A stretch of 64,000 bases of DNA. Origin: CAVVFX01 sp963747535. Its GTDB lineage: Bacteria > Acidobacteriota > Terriglobia > Bryobacterales > Bryobacteraceae. Below, in pieces: positions 7,556-17,138 of the stretch. Both the position numbers and the translations under genes were made by a program. Location: positions 1-64,000 of the forward strand of contig CAVVFX010000010.1 in assembly GCA_963747535.1 (NCBI GenBank), in the 5' to 3' direction. The notes beneath the pieces were generated by a model. The model was not told where the DNA came from, did not search any database, and saw only the letters and a program-made list of their open reading frames with translations. Each line of letters starts with the position of its first letter. The first letter of the stretch is position 1.

Positions 7556-8824
7556 ATGACTCCACCTGTCGGCAGACGAGAATTCCTTAAACGCATGGCT
7601 GTGGCGCTGCCCGCGTCGGAAGTCCTTTCCCGATACCGGGCTCTGGCGGCCCCCGCGACGAAGCAGGTAAAGATCACGGATGTGAAGGTTATGCTCGTTC
7701 ACGGGCTCTTCGACTGGCCGATGGTAAAGATCGAAACAGATGCGGGCATTACCGGCATCGGCGAGTCCTACTGGGGACGAGGCGTTAAGGACATCATGAT
7801 GGGAAATCTGCGGCCGCTCTTGATAGGCGAGGATCCGCTTGACGTCGATCGTCTCTACACCAAGATGGTCACCGGTACCGGCGGCTCCGGCTCCGCGGCC
7901 GGTACGACTGTAACCGCCATCAGCGGAATGGAGATTGCCCTTTGGGACACAGCGGGAAAAATCCTTGGCGTGCCCGTATGCAAGTTGCTCGGCGGTCAGT
8001 ATCGGAAAGCGGTTCGTGCGTATTGGACTCAACACCCGAACAACATGCTGGATAAATCCAGTTGTCGTGACTTTGCGGACATGCTGAAGCAGCACCCGTA
8101 CGGCTTCCGCGGGATCAAAGTCGACTATAACCCGCGCACTCAGGACCCCGCCGATCCCTTCAGCCGCCGGTGGTCAGCCAAAGACATTCGAGCCAACGTT
8201 ACCGGCTTCAACAATATTCGGGAGGCCGTGGGTGACGACATCGAGATCGCCTTCCATTGCCACTGGGAATTCGACGAAATCGATGCCCTGACATTGGCCC
8301 GCGCGATCGAACCCATGAAGCCCGCTTGGCTCGAAGACCCGATGCCGCCGGATTACTCACCCGCCTGGCCGCAGCTGACTGCATCGTCTCCGGTCCCGAT
8401 ACTTACTGGGGAGAATCTATACACGCGACAGGGCTTCAGGCCATTCATCGTGAATCAGGGCGTCAACATAGTCCAGATCGACATCCCCAAGGCCGGTGGT
8501 TTGCTGGAAGCAAGAAAGATCTCCGATCTGGCGGATCTCTATTACATCCCCACAAACGCGCACAACGTCGCCAGCCCGATCGGGACCCTGGCGTCGGCCC
8601 ACTCGGCAGCGGCGATGCGCGATTTCCGCGGGCACGAGTTTAACGTCGGCCACACGGGCGGCCGGGCGTACTTCTGGGAAAACTGGGAGAAGTTTGCCAT
8701 CTACGACCGGCCGTTCTTTAAAGATGGCAACATACAGCTTTCGGACAAACCCGGCTTGGGAGTGGAGCTGAATGAAGACTATGTACGAGGCCATCTGGCT
8801 CCCGGCGAGGTACGGTGGGGATAG
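7556..8824 (+). CDS. Mandelate racemase/muconate-lactonizing enzyme, Tat-exported
   Basis: A 422-residue enolase-superfamily enzyme with a twin-arginine signal (GRREFLKRM, about 1-32). Members abstract a proton alpha to a carboxylate, and sugar-acid dehydratases are frequent in this group. The N-terminal capping domain covers about 40-150. The barrel shows FRGIKVDYN (Lys base), IAFHCHWEF where the first metal acid normally sits but is replaced or offset with a His, WLEDPMPP (Glu), LTGENLYTR (Glu) and PTNAHN (His). GENLYTR and the His-containing second strand resemble galactonate-type dehydratases. It sits right after the broken hydroxylase gene, and a paralogue lies at 17139. The substrate cannot be read from sequence; an extracytoplasmic location is predicted. 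Confidence 0.85.
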   Translation: MTPPVGRREFLKRMAVALPASEVLSRYRALAAPATKQVKITDVKVMLVHGLFDWPMVKIETDAGITGIGESYWGRGVKDIMMGNLRPLLIGEDPLDVDRLYTKMVTGTGGSGSAAGTTVTAISGMEIALWDTAGKILGVPVCKLLGGQYRKAVRAYWTQHPNNMLDKSSCRDFADMLKQHPYGFRGIKVDYNPRTQDPADPFSRRWSAKDIRANVTGFNNIREAVGDDIEIAFHCHWEFDEIDALTLARAIEPMKPAWLEDPMPPDYSPAWPQLTASSPVPILTGENLYTRQGFRPFIVNQGVNIVQIDIPKAGGLLEARKISDLADLYYIPTNAHNVASPIGTLASAHSAAAMRDFRGHEFNVGHTGGRAYFWENWEKFAIYDRPFFKDGNIQLSDKPGLGVELNEDYVRGHLAPGEVRWG

Positions 8825-8907
8825 ATTCGTTGCGATAGGAGCCCTGCGTTCACATACGCGATTGTTGGGGCAACAGGCGCGCGGATTCGAAGCTCACCCA
8901 TGAGTAA

Positions 8908-8984
8908 ATACCAAGTTGCAAAAGTTCGCGTAACCACTCCCTGACCGGTCGCGGCTCGGAAGTCGTTGCAGAGCCGCGCGCGGG
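8908..8984 (-). repeat. Interspersed hairpin repeat, copy 2 (uninterrupted)
   Basis: Inverted copy of the repeat at 5301-5504, without the 127-bp insert. On the minus strand it reads CGCGCGGCTC-TGCAACGACTTCC-GAGCCGCG, then ACCGGTCAGGGAGTGG, TTACGCGAAC and TTTTGCAACTTGGTA. This intact copy is what shows that the 5338-5464 segment is an insertion. It adjoins a transposase fragment. Confidence 0.8.
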
Positions 8985-8989
8985 TACTA

Positions 8990-9147
8990 CCTAGCAGACT
9001 GTCCTTCGTATGGCCAAGAAATGTCAGCCAGGATGGACGTGCTGAAACCGACTCCGACCGGTAGTGAGCGCTGCGTGGGAAGCCCCAACTGGGATTGCGC
9101 CACTGCATGGCCACGACGGCGTCGATGAGTTCTTTGTTCGGTCCCAT
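8990..9147 (-). pseudogene. Transposase (integrase-core, IS3/IS481-like) fragment
   Basis: On the minus strand, MGPNKELIDAVVAMQWRNPS, then WGFPRSAHYR followed by PSWLTFLGHTKDSLLG, matches pieces of an integrase-core transposase (usual text: ELIDAVVEMKxRNPxWGCPRIA ... GPSWLTFLGHMKDSLW). About 20 residues between the two blocks are missing and the reading stops at the hairpin repeat. It is an inactive internal fragment of about 50 codons. The remainder of the intergenic region up to 9237 shows no further coding signal. Confidence 0.65.
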
Positions 9148-9237
9148 CGGGCCTGGTGGAGGGCATCAGAACAATGGCGGAACGGCGGTAACGCAATCCG
9201 TTACGTGATCGAGTGGGACAGATGAGAAAACAACCTG

Positions 9238-11004
9238 CTAGGCTCGACTCGGCGGCAAGTGCACGTTTCGAATGACGCCTGAACCCTCTTTGATCACCAC
9301 GAGCTGATCCGCCATCACCTTCGTGATCTGCTCCAGCCGTCCGTTCGGCCATCGGATCTCGAGGTCGGCCGACGCCGCCTGGCCCAATCCGAAGTGCAGT
9401 CTCCGGTCATTCACAGAGAGATAGGACGATTGTGCAAGGACAGTCTGAATCTGTCGTCGACCTTCATAACTCGCGATCACCTGCGCTCCGATGGCGCTTC
9501 TGTTTGACTCCGTTCCGTCGAGCAGCACCTTGAGCCAATGATGATTCCCGGTCACGTCGTTGCGTAACAGGGAAGGTGGTTCATTCAGATTCACAATGAG
9601 AATGTCCAGGTCGCCATCGTTGTCAAAATCTCCAAACGCCACTCCGCGGCTGCAATGCGACTCCGCTATGCCGGGGCCCGCCTCTTTGAACATCTCCTCA
9701 AATTTGCCGTTCCCCAGATTTCGGAAGACAACGCTGGGCGTTTTATTCGGATAGGCGGGGAGTTCATGTTCGACTTCGGGAAAAATCATTCCAGTGGAGA
9801 AGAACAGATCCGGCGAGCCGTCGTTGTCGAGGTCCACGATCCCCGCGCCCCAACTTACAAATCGCGTTTCCACTCCCAGTCCGGAGCGGGCTGCTACATC
9901 CCGAAAAAAGCCCTTTCCATTGTTCTGGTAAAGTGCGGGTGCGTCGTCCGCAAAGTGGGTCTTCAGGATATCCAGGTACCCGTCGTTATTGAAATCGCCA
10001 ATACCCAGGCCCATTCCAGCCTGTTCCTGCCCATCCTCGTTCAGCGCTACGCCCCGTTCAAGACCTTGCTCGCTGAATGTGCCGTCGTGATTGTTTCTGT
10101 AGAATGCACTCTGAGTGCTATCGCAGGCAAGGTACAGATCCTGCCATCCATCCCCATCCAAGTCGGCGGCCACCGCGGTTAAGCCATATCCCGGCTTTAC
10201 GGAGGAAAGGCCGGCTTTCGCCGTCACATCCACGAACGTCCCATTTCCGTTGTTGTGGTACAGACGGGGACCTTCTTTCGGCAGTCCTCCGGGACCGCAG
10301 TTCACCCCAATGCCCTTCCAATTGCATGCGGGATCTTTGCCGCGCGGCTGAACGTGGGCGAAATCGAAAACCAGGTAGTGGGACACGAAAAGATCCAGCT
10401 TGCCATCACGGTCGTAATCGATCCAGGTGCAGCCCGTTCCGTACCGGATTCCCTCATGAAGCAGGCCTGCTTTCTCCGTCACATCTTCGAATGTTCCATC
10501 CCCTTTGTTGTGAAAAAGAATATTCTGGCCCCAGCAGGTGATGAAAATATCGTCGTAGCCGTCGTTGTCGTAGTCACCGATTGTGATTCCGCAAGCCCAA
10601 ACGCTGCGCCCGAGTCCGGACTTATCCGTGACGTCGACAAAGGTGCCATCGCGATTGTTCCGGTAGAGCCTGATCACTGCCTCTCGCGGCGTGTGCTCCA
10701 GCCGCCGGCCGGTAAGGACCACAATGTCGAGCCACCCGTCGTTATCATAATCGAGGAAAGCCGCACCGCATCCCATCGTCTCGAGAATATAATCTTTTCG
10801 ATCGATTCCTCCATAAATCACGGGCGCCCGCAGTCCCGCTTCACGCGCCACGTTCACGAAATGTGCATGAAACGGCTGTCCCGATGGTTTACCGCGAGGG
10901 CGTGGCTGCACGCTTGTTGTAGCTACGCCAGACTGCGCGTCAAGCGGCGCGTTGAAGGCCCTGTTAAGTGCTAACGTCGAGAAAAGCAGTTGGCGCCGGG
11001 TCAT
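9238..11004 (-). CDS. CRTAC1-like FG-GAP/VCBS repeat protein with ASPIC/UnbV domain
   Basis: About 588 residues from the ATG at 11004, chosen over an upstream ATG (11046) because it gives a twin-arginine signal, TRRQLLFSTLALNRAFN. The body is a series of beta-propeller blades with calcium-binding DxDxDG-type loops: DYDNDGWLDIVVLT, DYDNDGYDDIFITCWG, DYDRDGKLDLFVSHY, DLDGDGWQDLYLA, DFNNDGYLDILKTHF, DLDNDGSPDLFFSTG and DFDNDGDLDILIVN. The C-terminal part (about 500-580) is an ASPIC/UnbV domain (ADLEIRWPNGRLEQITKV). The protein is secreted and may bind glycans or act as an adhesin. It is divergent from the TonB receptor at 11219. Receptor, UnbV and TPR genes often cluster in Solibacter-type genomes. 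Confidence 0.9.
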   Translation of the reverse strand: MTRRQLLFSTLALNRAFNAPLDAQSGVATTSVQPRPRGKPSGQPFHAHFVNVAREAGLRAPVIYGGIDRKDYILETMGCGAAFLDYDNDGWLDIVVLTGRRLEHTPREAVIRLYRNNRDGTFVDVTDKSGLGRSVWACGITIGDYDNDGYDDIFITCWGQNILFHNKGDGTFEDVTEKAGLLHEGIRYGTGCTWIDYDRDGKLDLFVSHYLVFDFAHVQPRGKDPACNWKGIGVNCGPGGLPKEGPRLYHNNGNGTFVDVTAKAGLSSVKPGYGLTAVAADLDGDGWQDLYLACDSTQSAFYRNNHDGTFSEQGLERGVALNEDGQEQAGMGLGIGDFNNDGYLDILKTHFADDAPALYQNNGKGFFRDVAARSGLGVETRFVSWGAGIVDLDNDGSPDLFFSTGMIFPEVEHELPAYPNKTPSVVFRNLGNGKFEEMFKEAGPGIAESHCSRGVAFGDFDNDGDLDILIVNLNEPPSLLRNDVTGNHHWLKVLLDGTESNRSAIGAQVIASYEGRRQIQTVLAQSSYLSVNDRRLHFGLGQAASADLEIRWPNGRLEQITKVMADQLVVIKEGSGVIRNVHLPPSRA

Positions 11005-11138
11005 CGATTCCCATTTATCCACAGAAAACCTGGCGGAGCGCGGCAAAAATCTCCGTCATTAAACTGTATCGGATCTCCCTTCTGTAATCAAACGTACGAT
11101 AAATCGCGAAATGAAGTGAAGCCCATACCTTAGTTAGG

Positions 11139-11167
11139 TTGACATCGTTATTGGAGGGTAATAGACT
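11139..11167 (+). promoter_or_regulatory. Putative sigma-70 promoter of the TonB receptor
   Basis: TTGACA (11139-11144), a 17-base spacer, then TAGACT (11162-11167). It lies 52 bases before the receptor start, in the divergent region shared with the UnbV gene. A ribosome site AAAGGAA precedes the ATG at 11219. The -10 box is imperfect. Confidence 0.4.
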
Positions 11168-11218
11168 CGCTCATTATCCGTTTCGATCACCTCCACTTGC
11201 GAAATTGAAAGGAACAAT

Positions 11219-14200
11219 ATGCGTTCAAGCCTACAGGGCTTCTGCTGCGATCGCAGAAACCGGTTTGTCCTTGCTGTCTGCGTCTATGCTCTATTCGTGT
11301 TGTCGGTCCACCAGTGTTTTGGACAGGATTATCGTGCCCGTCTCCAGGGCACCGTAACCGATCAGAGTAAAGCTATAGTCGCCGGAGCCGAGGTGACGCT
11401 TATCAACGTCGCGACGGGTGTGGCAACTGTTCAGCAGTCGAACCAATCGGGCCACTACCTTTTCGATCTGGTGGAGCCCGGGACTTACAGATTGACCGCG
11501 TCAGCAACGGGTTTCAGCAAATTCGAGGCTCAGGACGTCGTACTCCAGACCCGCAGCGATCTTACCGTTGACGTGCCCCTCAAAACCGGAGATGTGCAGG
11601 AAACAGTCACGGTAACCGCTGAGGTAGCGGCAGTTCAGTTCAACACCAGTAAATTGGAAACCACCGTCGACAGCAGGCTAACCGGCAGTATGCCCCAAGT
11701 CTACCGAAGCCCTTTTCTTTTGGCGCAATTGGATCCTGCCGTGGTGCCCAGCGTCGGAAATGGCGACTGGAATCCATTCAACAGCTGGGGTCCCGGATCG
11801 CAGAGCATCGGCGGCGGCGCAGATTATTCCAACGACTTGCAGGTGGATGGCAGCCCGACGGGTATCGGCGTCAAGAACAGTTTTCAGCCGACCCTGGATT
11901 CAGTGCAGGAAGTCAACGTGCAGCAAAGCTCGGTTGACGCCGAATTTGGGCATAGCGCCGGTTCGGCAATCACGATGATCACGAAATCGGGCACGAACCA
12001 GTTTCATGGTCTCGCCTTTTATCAAGGCCAGTATCCGTGGGCGAACGCGGTTGAAGACCGGGTGAATAGGGCCCTGAACCTGGATCGAAAAAACATGTAC
12101 GGCGGCACATTCGGGAATCCGATCCTGAGAAACAAGCTATTCAACTTTGCGTCCTTCGAAGGATGGAAGTACGACCAGCCCACTACGCTGCTGGAAACTC
12201 TGCCCACGGCCTTGGAACGTCAGGGAAACTTTTCGCAATCCCTGAATAACAATAATCAACTGCGAACCATCTACGATCCCATGACCACGGTCACGGATAG
12301 TCAGGGTAATGTAACCCGAACACCTTTCCCGGGCAACATCATCCCTGCGTCTAGAATCGATCCGATCGCGGCCCAATACACTTCAATGCTCTGGCAGTCG
12401 AATGTACCGGGAATCGGCCCATACCATATCAACAACTATGTAAACGGACTTCCGGTGAGCTATCCGTACAAAAACTTCTCCGACCGCGGAGACTACAATG
12501 CAACCGACAAACTCCGCATTTACGCCCGCACCAGTGTCATCCGGACGCCATCGACAACCAGTAATCCCACCGGATCTTCGATTTTTCAGAACGACCGCGG
12601 CAGCTTACGCAACGCCACGCAGATCGTGGGTAACGTAACTTACCTGCTGAGCCCCACAACCGTTCTCAATGTGCGCGCGGATTATCACGGCTTTGTGGAT
12701 GCATCAAATTTCACCGTGACGAAAGGCAGTCCCACTTACGCCTCAATCTATCCCAACCTCACTTTCTACAACCAGTTGTACTCCGATTCCGCGATCCCCA
12801 AACTGGCTCCTCGAATGTCGATTCTCGATACCAGCGGCGCCAATCTGAACTTAGTCATGGGGCCTTCCGGAGGCTACTGGGATCAATTGCCGAATCAGGA
12901 CGCGATTGCAGCCCAGATTTCGCAGCAGCGCTCCAAACACTTTCTGAAAGCGGGGTTTGAGACCCGTGCAAGCCGCGTATATAGCGTAATCTCGAATCAG
13001 AATCCGGGATTCGGATTCGATGGCTCGCCGACCGCCAACACCTATGTCAACCCGTATAGCGGTCCGACCAACGTCTCGGGCGACGGGTATGCGACATTTC
13101 TGCTGGGCGTGATCGCTCCGACCAATGCCGGATCAGCCAACTGCTGGGCGTGTGGTTCGACCGACATGCCGATTAATGCGGTGCCGACGACCAAGGACAT
13201 CTACTACGCGGGATTCGTCAATGACGACTGGAAGATCAGCCGCAGGCTTACGCTTAACCTGGGCGTACGTTATGAGGTGACAACTCCTTATTACAACAGC
13301 AAGAACATGTTGACGGCGCCGCTGAATCTTACTACGCCGATTCCACAATTTCAGGGTGCGAATGCTCCCCAAATGCCGGCTCTCGTCGCGAAGTATTACC
13401 CTGGACCCTGGATTCTTAACGGCGCTTACCAATTTGAGAGCGGCAGTACACCGACATGGAACAGCAACTGGGGAACGTTGTCGCCTCGCGTTGGATTCGC
13501 ATTCCGCTTGAACGACAAGACGTCGCTGCGGGCGGGATACGCACGCTACTACACTCCGTGGGACGAGAACCAGACTTATGAAATCGAGTCGCCCAACACT
13601 TATGGATTCTCGACGGTAACAGCAGCGCCCAATGCGATACAGGGCGTGCCGCAAATGAGCTTGTCAAATCCGTTCCCATCCACTAATCCGATAACGGCGG
13701 CGACGGGGAGTAGTCTTGGCGCGAACACCGGACTGGGAGACAGCGTAAGCTTCACAAATCCGAACCGGCCTCTCCAACATAGCGACCGCTATAACTTCTC
13801 GGTGCAACGCGAATTGCCGGGAGGCATAGTGGCCGACGTCACTTACTTCCTGAATTGGACCAACCAGTTGTGCGGTAATAATTGCTTCACCAGCGCCAAT
13901 CTCGATCAGATGGACCCAAGGCTGTCCTACCAGTACGGCAATGCGTTGAATCAGGTTGTCAATAATCCGTTCTACAATATCGGAACCCCTAGTACTTTTC
14001 CGGGCCCTCTGCGCTATCAATCTCAGGTGACGATCGCTCAGTTGATGGTGCCTTATCCGCAGTACACGGGGATCACCGAAGTGGACGGAACCAACGGCGC
14101 AAATATGCACTATCAGTCACTCCAGATCAAGTTCCAGAAGCGCTTTACCAAGGGTTACTCCTTCCTTGCCGGATATAACTATCACCGGGAGCAGGACCAA

Positions 14201-14767
14201 GTGTACTACGACTCTCTCGCACAGTATCTGAATCACTGGTCCTGGGTAGATGGGGGCACGGCACGCCACCGTCTTACAATATCCGGAACCTGGGAAACGC
14301 CGTTCGGCAGAGGCCGCCAATTCCTGAGCAGCGTAAATCGCGTGGTGGATGGTTTTATCGGCGGTTGGAATCTGACCGGACTGATGACTTACCAGTCGGG
14401 GATACCGATCAAGTTCACCGGAGTGCAGGTGACCGGGAATCCGGGATCGAATGTCACTCCTGGAGCTTACTTCAATACCTCGGTTGTCCAGCTTCTTCCC
14501 GGGTTCACCGAAGAGACGAACCCCTGGTATTATCCAGGCGTTAACGGACCCCGGCTCTTCAACGTGGACGCGTCGCTGGTCAAGGATTTCCTTCTCACGG
14601 AGAGAGTCAAGTTCTCTCTGAGGATGGATGCTTTTAATGCTTTGAATAATGTGAATCTGAACATGCCCAATATGAGCGTTGGCGCGGCGACGTTTGGCCG
14701 TAGCACCGATGTTCTCAATAATACGTTCGGACGGCAGCTACAGCTTGGACTCAGATTGGCATTTTAG
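11219..14767 (+). CDS. Oar-like TonB-dependent receptor with carboxypeptidase-regulatory domain
   Basis: A 1182-residue outer-membrane protein. Signal peptide about 1-36 (ends HQCFGQ). A CarboxypepD_reg-like beta-sandwich spans about 40-125 (GTVTDQSKAIVAGAEVTLIN, TASATGFSKFE). Next come a plug (about 130-270, with VQEVNVQQSSVDAEFGHSAG and ITKSGTNQFHG) and a long beta-barrel ending in RQLQLGLRLAF with the terminal Phe used for barrel assembly. The length and domain order fit the Oar/Cna-B type abundant in Acidobacteriota, thought to import large substrates such as glycans or peptides. It has no TonB box that I can point to with confidence. It is followed after 44 bases by a TPR gene, likely one transcript. 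Confidence 0.9.
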   Translation: MRSSLQGFCCDRRNRFVLAVCVYALFVLSVHQCFGQDYRARLQGTVTDQSKAIVAGAEVTLINVATGVATVQQSNQSGHYLFDLVEPGTYRLTASATGFSKFEAQDVVLQTRSDLTVDVPLKTGDVQETVTVTAEVAAVQFNTSKLETTVDSRLTGSMPQVYRSPFLLAQLDPAVVPSVGNGDWNPFNSWGPGSQSIGGGADYSNDLQVDGSPTGIGVKNSFQPTLDSVQEVNVQQSSVDAEFGHSAGSAITMITKSGTNQFHGLAFYQGQYPWANAVEDRVNRALNLDRKNMYGGTFGNPILRNKLFNFASFEGWKYDQPTTLLETLPTALERQGNFSQSLNNNNQLRTIYDPMTTVTDSQGNVTRTPFPGNIIPASRIDPIAAQYTSMLWQSNVPGIGPYHINNYVNGLPVSYPYKNFSDRGDYNATDKLRIYARTSVIRTPSTTSNPTGSSIFQNDRGSLRNATQIVGNVTYLLSPTTVLNVRADYHGFVDASNFTVTKGSPTYASIYPNLTFYNQLYSDSAIPKLAPRMSILDTSGANLNLVMGPSGGYWDQLPNQDAIAAQISQQRSKHFLKAGFETRASRVYSVISNQNPGFGFDGSPTANTYVNPYSGPTNVSGDGYATFLLGVIAPTNAGSANCWACGSTDMPINAVPTTKDIYYAGFVNDDWKISRRLTLNLGVRYEVTTPYYNSKNMLTAPLNLTTPIPQFQGANAPQMPALVAKYYPGPWILNGAYQFESGSTPTWNSNWGTLSPRVGFAFRLNDKTSLRAGYARYYTPWDENQTYEIESPNTYGFSTVTAAPNAIQGVPQMSLSNPFPSTNPITAATGSSLGANTGLGDSVSFTNPNRPLQHSDRYNFSVQRELPGGIVADVTYFLNWTNQLCGNNCFTSANLDQMDPRLSYQYGNALNQVVNNPFYNIGTPSTFPGPLRYQSQVTIAQLMVPYPQYTGITEVDGTNGANMHYQSLQIKFQKRFTKGYSFLAGYNYHREQDQVYYDSLAQYLNHWSWVDGGTARHRLTISGTWETPFGRGRQFLSSVNRVVDGFIGGWNLTGLMTYQSGIPIKFTGVQVTGNPGSNVTPGAYFNTSVVQLLPGFTEETNPWYYPGVNGPRLFNVDASLVKDFLLTERVKFSLRMDAFNALNNVNLNMPNMSVGAATFGRSTDVLNNTFGRQLQLGLRLAF

Positions 14768-14811
14768 GCGCGCGCCACGGGCGTGTTTTGGTAGCATACT
14801 CGCAGACGTTG

Positions 14812-17133
14812 ATGTTCTCCCGATCTGCCTGTCGGATACTGACTCTCGGAACTGTTTTATGGTGCCGCGCGGCCGCGCAGGACCAGACACTTCTCCGCGC
14901 CGCACAACTGGATGCTGAACAGAAGTGCGATGAAGCGGAGCGGCTTTATCAGGCGGTGCTGGGCAAGGGACCGCCCTCACCCGCGCTCCTGAATAATCTT
15001 GGCAATCACTATCTGTCATGCGGATCGCCGGATAAGGCCCAGTCCTATTTCGAGCAGCTGCTGAAAATCAATCCTGCCCAGGAGAACGCGAACCTTCAGC
15101 TTGCGCGCCTTGCGACTTCCCACAAGGAAGGCGCCAAGGCCCTCGGATACCTTTCCCGAATCAAGGACCAGGACCCGGTAATCCTACTCGTGCGTGCCGA
15201 AGCTTTGCAACAGACCGGCAAGCGGGACTTGGCCGTGGCGCTGGTCGATGAGCTTGCGAAGAAGGCGGCAGGCGATCCGCGCATCCTGTTTGCACTGGGA
15301 GTAACCTGCGGTCGAATGGGGTTCTACGGGCAGGCGGAAACTGCGTTCAACGAGGTTCTAACGCGAGTCCCCGACGACTACGATGTTCTTTATAATCTCG
15401 GCTTGGCGGCAGCACGCGCCGAGCATTACGATCGAGCAAGGCAGGCTTTTGAGGTGGCGCTCAAGGTCAGACCGGACGACGTCGATGCCCTGATGGAACT
15501 TGGTCGTGTCCAGTCCAATCTCGGGGACTACAATCGCGCTGTCTATCTGCTTGGCAAGGCCCGAAATCTTGCGCCCCAACGTCCGGAGGTGTTACTGGCG
15601 CTGGCGAGAGCGACACAGGGAGCGGGTTATTACAACGATTCCGATCTGATGTACAGTGAGTACCTCAAGCTTCGACCCGATGATGATATGGTCCGCCGGG
15701 ACCGTGCGTTAGTCCACGGGTTCAGTAACACGGGTCGAAAAGAAGCGTTGCAGGAACTCACCTGGTATACGCAAAAACATCCTCAGGATGCTATCGGATT
15801 TTTCGATCTCGCCCAGATCTCCTACTACTCCGACCGGGTGCGAGCCCTCGCTCAGGTTTCAACGGCAGTGCGTTTGGACCCGTCGCTGGAGCCCGCTCAT
15901 TACATTCGTGCGTGGCTTTTGCACAGGCTTGGCCGCGATGACGAGTCGATGGCGGACCTTCAGGTCGCGGTTCGCCTGAATCCACGCGATGCCCTGGCGT
16001 TCGATCAGATGGGCCTCACTTACATGGACCTCGATAAGCCGGTTGAAGCCGAACAATCCTTGCGCCGGGCAATTGCGCTCTCGCCCAACGATCCGAAAAT
16101 CCTGATGCACCTCGCCCGCGTCCTGACGGATTCAGGGCGACCCGAGGAGGCGCAGCCGTTTATCGGGCGCTTCCGGCAACTCCAGTCCGATAGCCCGCCG
16201 CGTCCGCGTGAGGAGCAGAGCATCATTGCGTCAGCCAGCGTGACGCCTGCCGAACAGTCACGCCGGACTTTGGAGCAATTGCAGCAGCGCGAGCGTGCCA
16301 ATCCCGGAGACGCTGTCCTCAAACTCAACCTGGGCAGCTTTCTGCTTTTGGAAGGGAAGACCGCAGAAGCGACGGCCGTGTTCCGCGAGCTTCTACCAAT
16401 GGATCCGGGCGGGATGATCCTGTACCAGGCCGGCGTCCTGCTGCTGGCCAATGAACAATACGCGTTAGCGTGCGACTTCCTGAAAAGTGCCGCGACCGCA
16501 ATACCCGCGGCGCATATCGATCTGGCGATGGCGCTGTTCTTTCTGGAGGGTTCGCAGCCTGCCTTGAAGGTCCTCGAGCAGGTTCCGGAGGGCGTGGAGC
16601 GCGGTGATTGGCTGCTGATGAAGGCCAGGATTCTCGACGCCGCGGGCCAAATTGCGGAATCCGACCGAACGGTCGAGCAGGCCCTCAAGCTCGTGATCTC
16701 ACGGCCCCGGCTCGCCGAAGAGTCGGCGTTGTTACTGGTGCGCCATCACAACGGCGGCAAGGCTTTGGAACTGGTCGACCAAGGTCTGAGGTCCACCCCG
16801 GACGATCCGGGCCTGATGCTTGCAAGAGCAGTCGTCCTGGCCTCCCTGAACCGCAACACCGAAGCGGAGAAGGCCATCAAGGAGATCGAAAGCCGCTGGC
16901 CCGAGTGGGATCGGCCTTACCTGATCGAAGGGCTCCTCATGGAACGAGAGAAGCGTTCCGGGGAAGCGCGTTCGAGGATACAGATAGCGGTGGCGCTCGG
17001 CACGCATGAACCCGTCGCGCAATGCGCACAGGCGCGGCTGTCACAATCCGGATCTTCCGCACCCGAATGTGCCTGCCAGCCGGGGATCTATGAGTTGTTC
17101 TTTTCGGCTTGCGAAACCGTTCGCGCCAAATAG
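14812..17133 (+). CDS. Secreted tetratricopeptide-repeat protein
   Basis: About 773 residues. The ATG at 14812 is chosen because it gives a signal peptide (MFSRSACRILTLGTVL, cleavage after AAA); an upstream TTG at 14788 would bury it. Nearly the whole chain is TPR helices with the usual spacing, for example LLNNLGNHYLSCGSPDKA, VLYNLGLAAARAEHYDRARQ, AFDQMGLTYMDLDKPVEAEQ and KLNLGSFLLLEGKTAEATA, roughly 17-18 repeats. The C-terminus has several Cys (CAQARL, ECACQPG). It is a protein-interaction scaffold in the periplasm or on the surface. Placed directly after the receptor, it probably works with it and with the UnbV protein. It ends 6 bases from the convergent enolase gene. Confidence 0.85.
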   Translation: MFSRSACRILTLGTVLWCRAAAQDQTLLRAAQLDAEQKCDEAERLYQAVLGKGPPSPALLNNLGNHYLSCGSPDKAQSYFEQLLKINPAQENANLQLARLATSHKEGAKALGYLSRIKDQDPVILLVRAEALQQTGKRDLAVALVDELAKKAAGDPRILFALGVTCGRMGFYGQAETAFNEVLTRVPDDYDVLYNLGLAAARAEHYDRARQAFEVALKVRPDDVDALMELGRVQSNLGDYNRAVYLLGKARNLAPQRPEVLLALARATQGAGYYNDSDLMYSEYLKLRPDDDMVRRDRALVHGFSNTGRKEALQELTWYTQKHPQDAIGFFDLAQISYYSDRVRALAQVSTAVRLDPSLEPAHYIRAWLLHRLGRDDESMADLQVAVRLNPRDALAFDQMGLTYMDLDKPVEAEQSLRRAIALSPNDPKILMHLARVLTDSGRPEEAQPFIGRFRQLQSDSPPRPREEQSIIASASVTPAEQSRRTLEQLQQRERANPGDAVLKLNLGSFLLLEGKTAEATAVFRELLPMDPGGMILYQAGVLLLANEQYALACDFLKSAATAIPAAHIDLAMALFFLEGSQPALKVLEQVPEGVERGDWLLMKARILDAAGQIAESDRTVEQALKLVISRPRLAEESALLLVRHHNGGKALELVDQGLRSTPDDPGLMLARAVVLASLNRNTEAEKAIKEIESRWPEWDRPYLIEGLLMEREKRSGEARSRIQIAVALGTHEPVAQCAQARLSQSGSSAPECACQPGIYELFFSACETVRAK

Positions 17134-17138
17134 TTCTC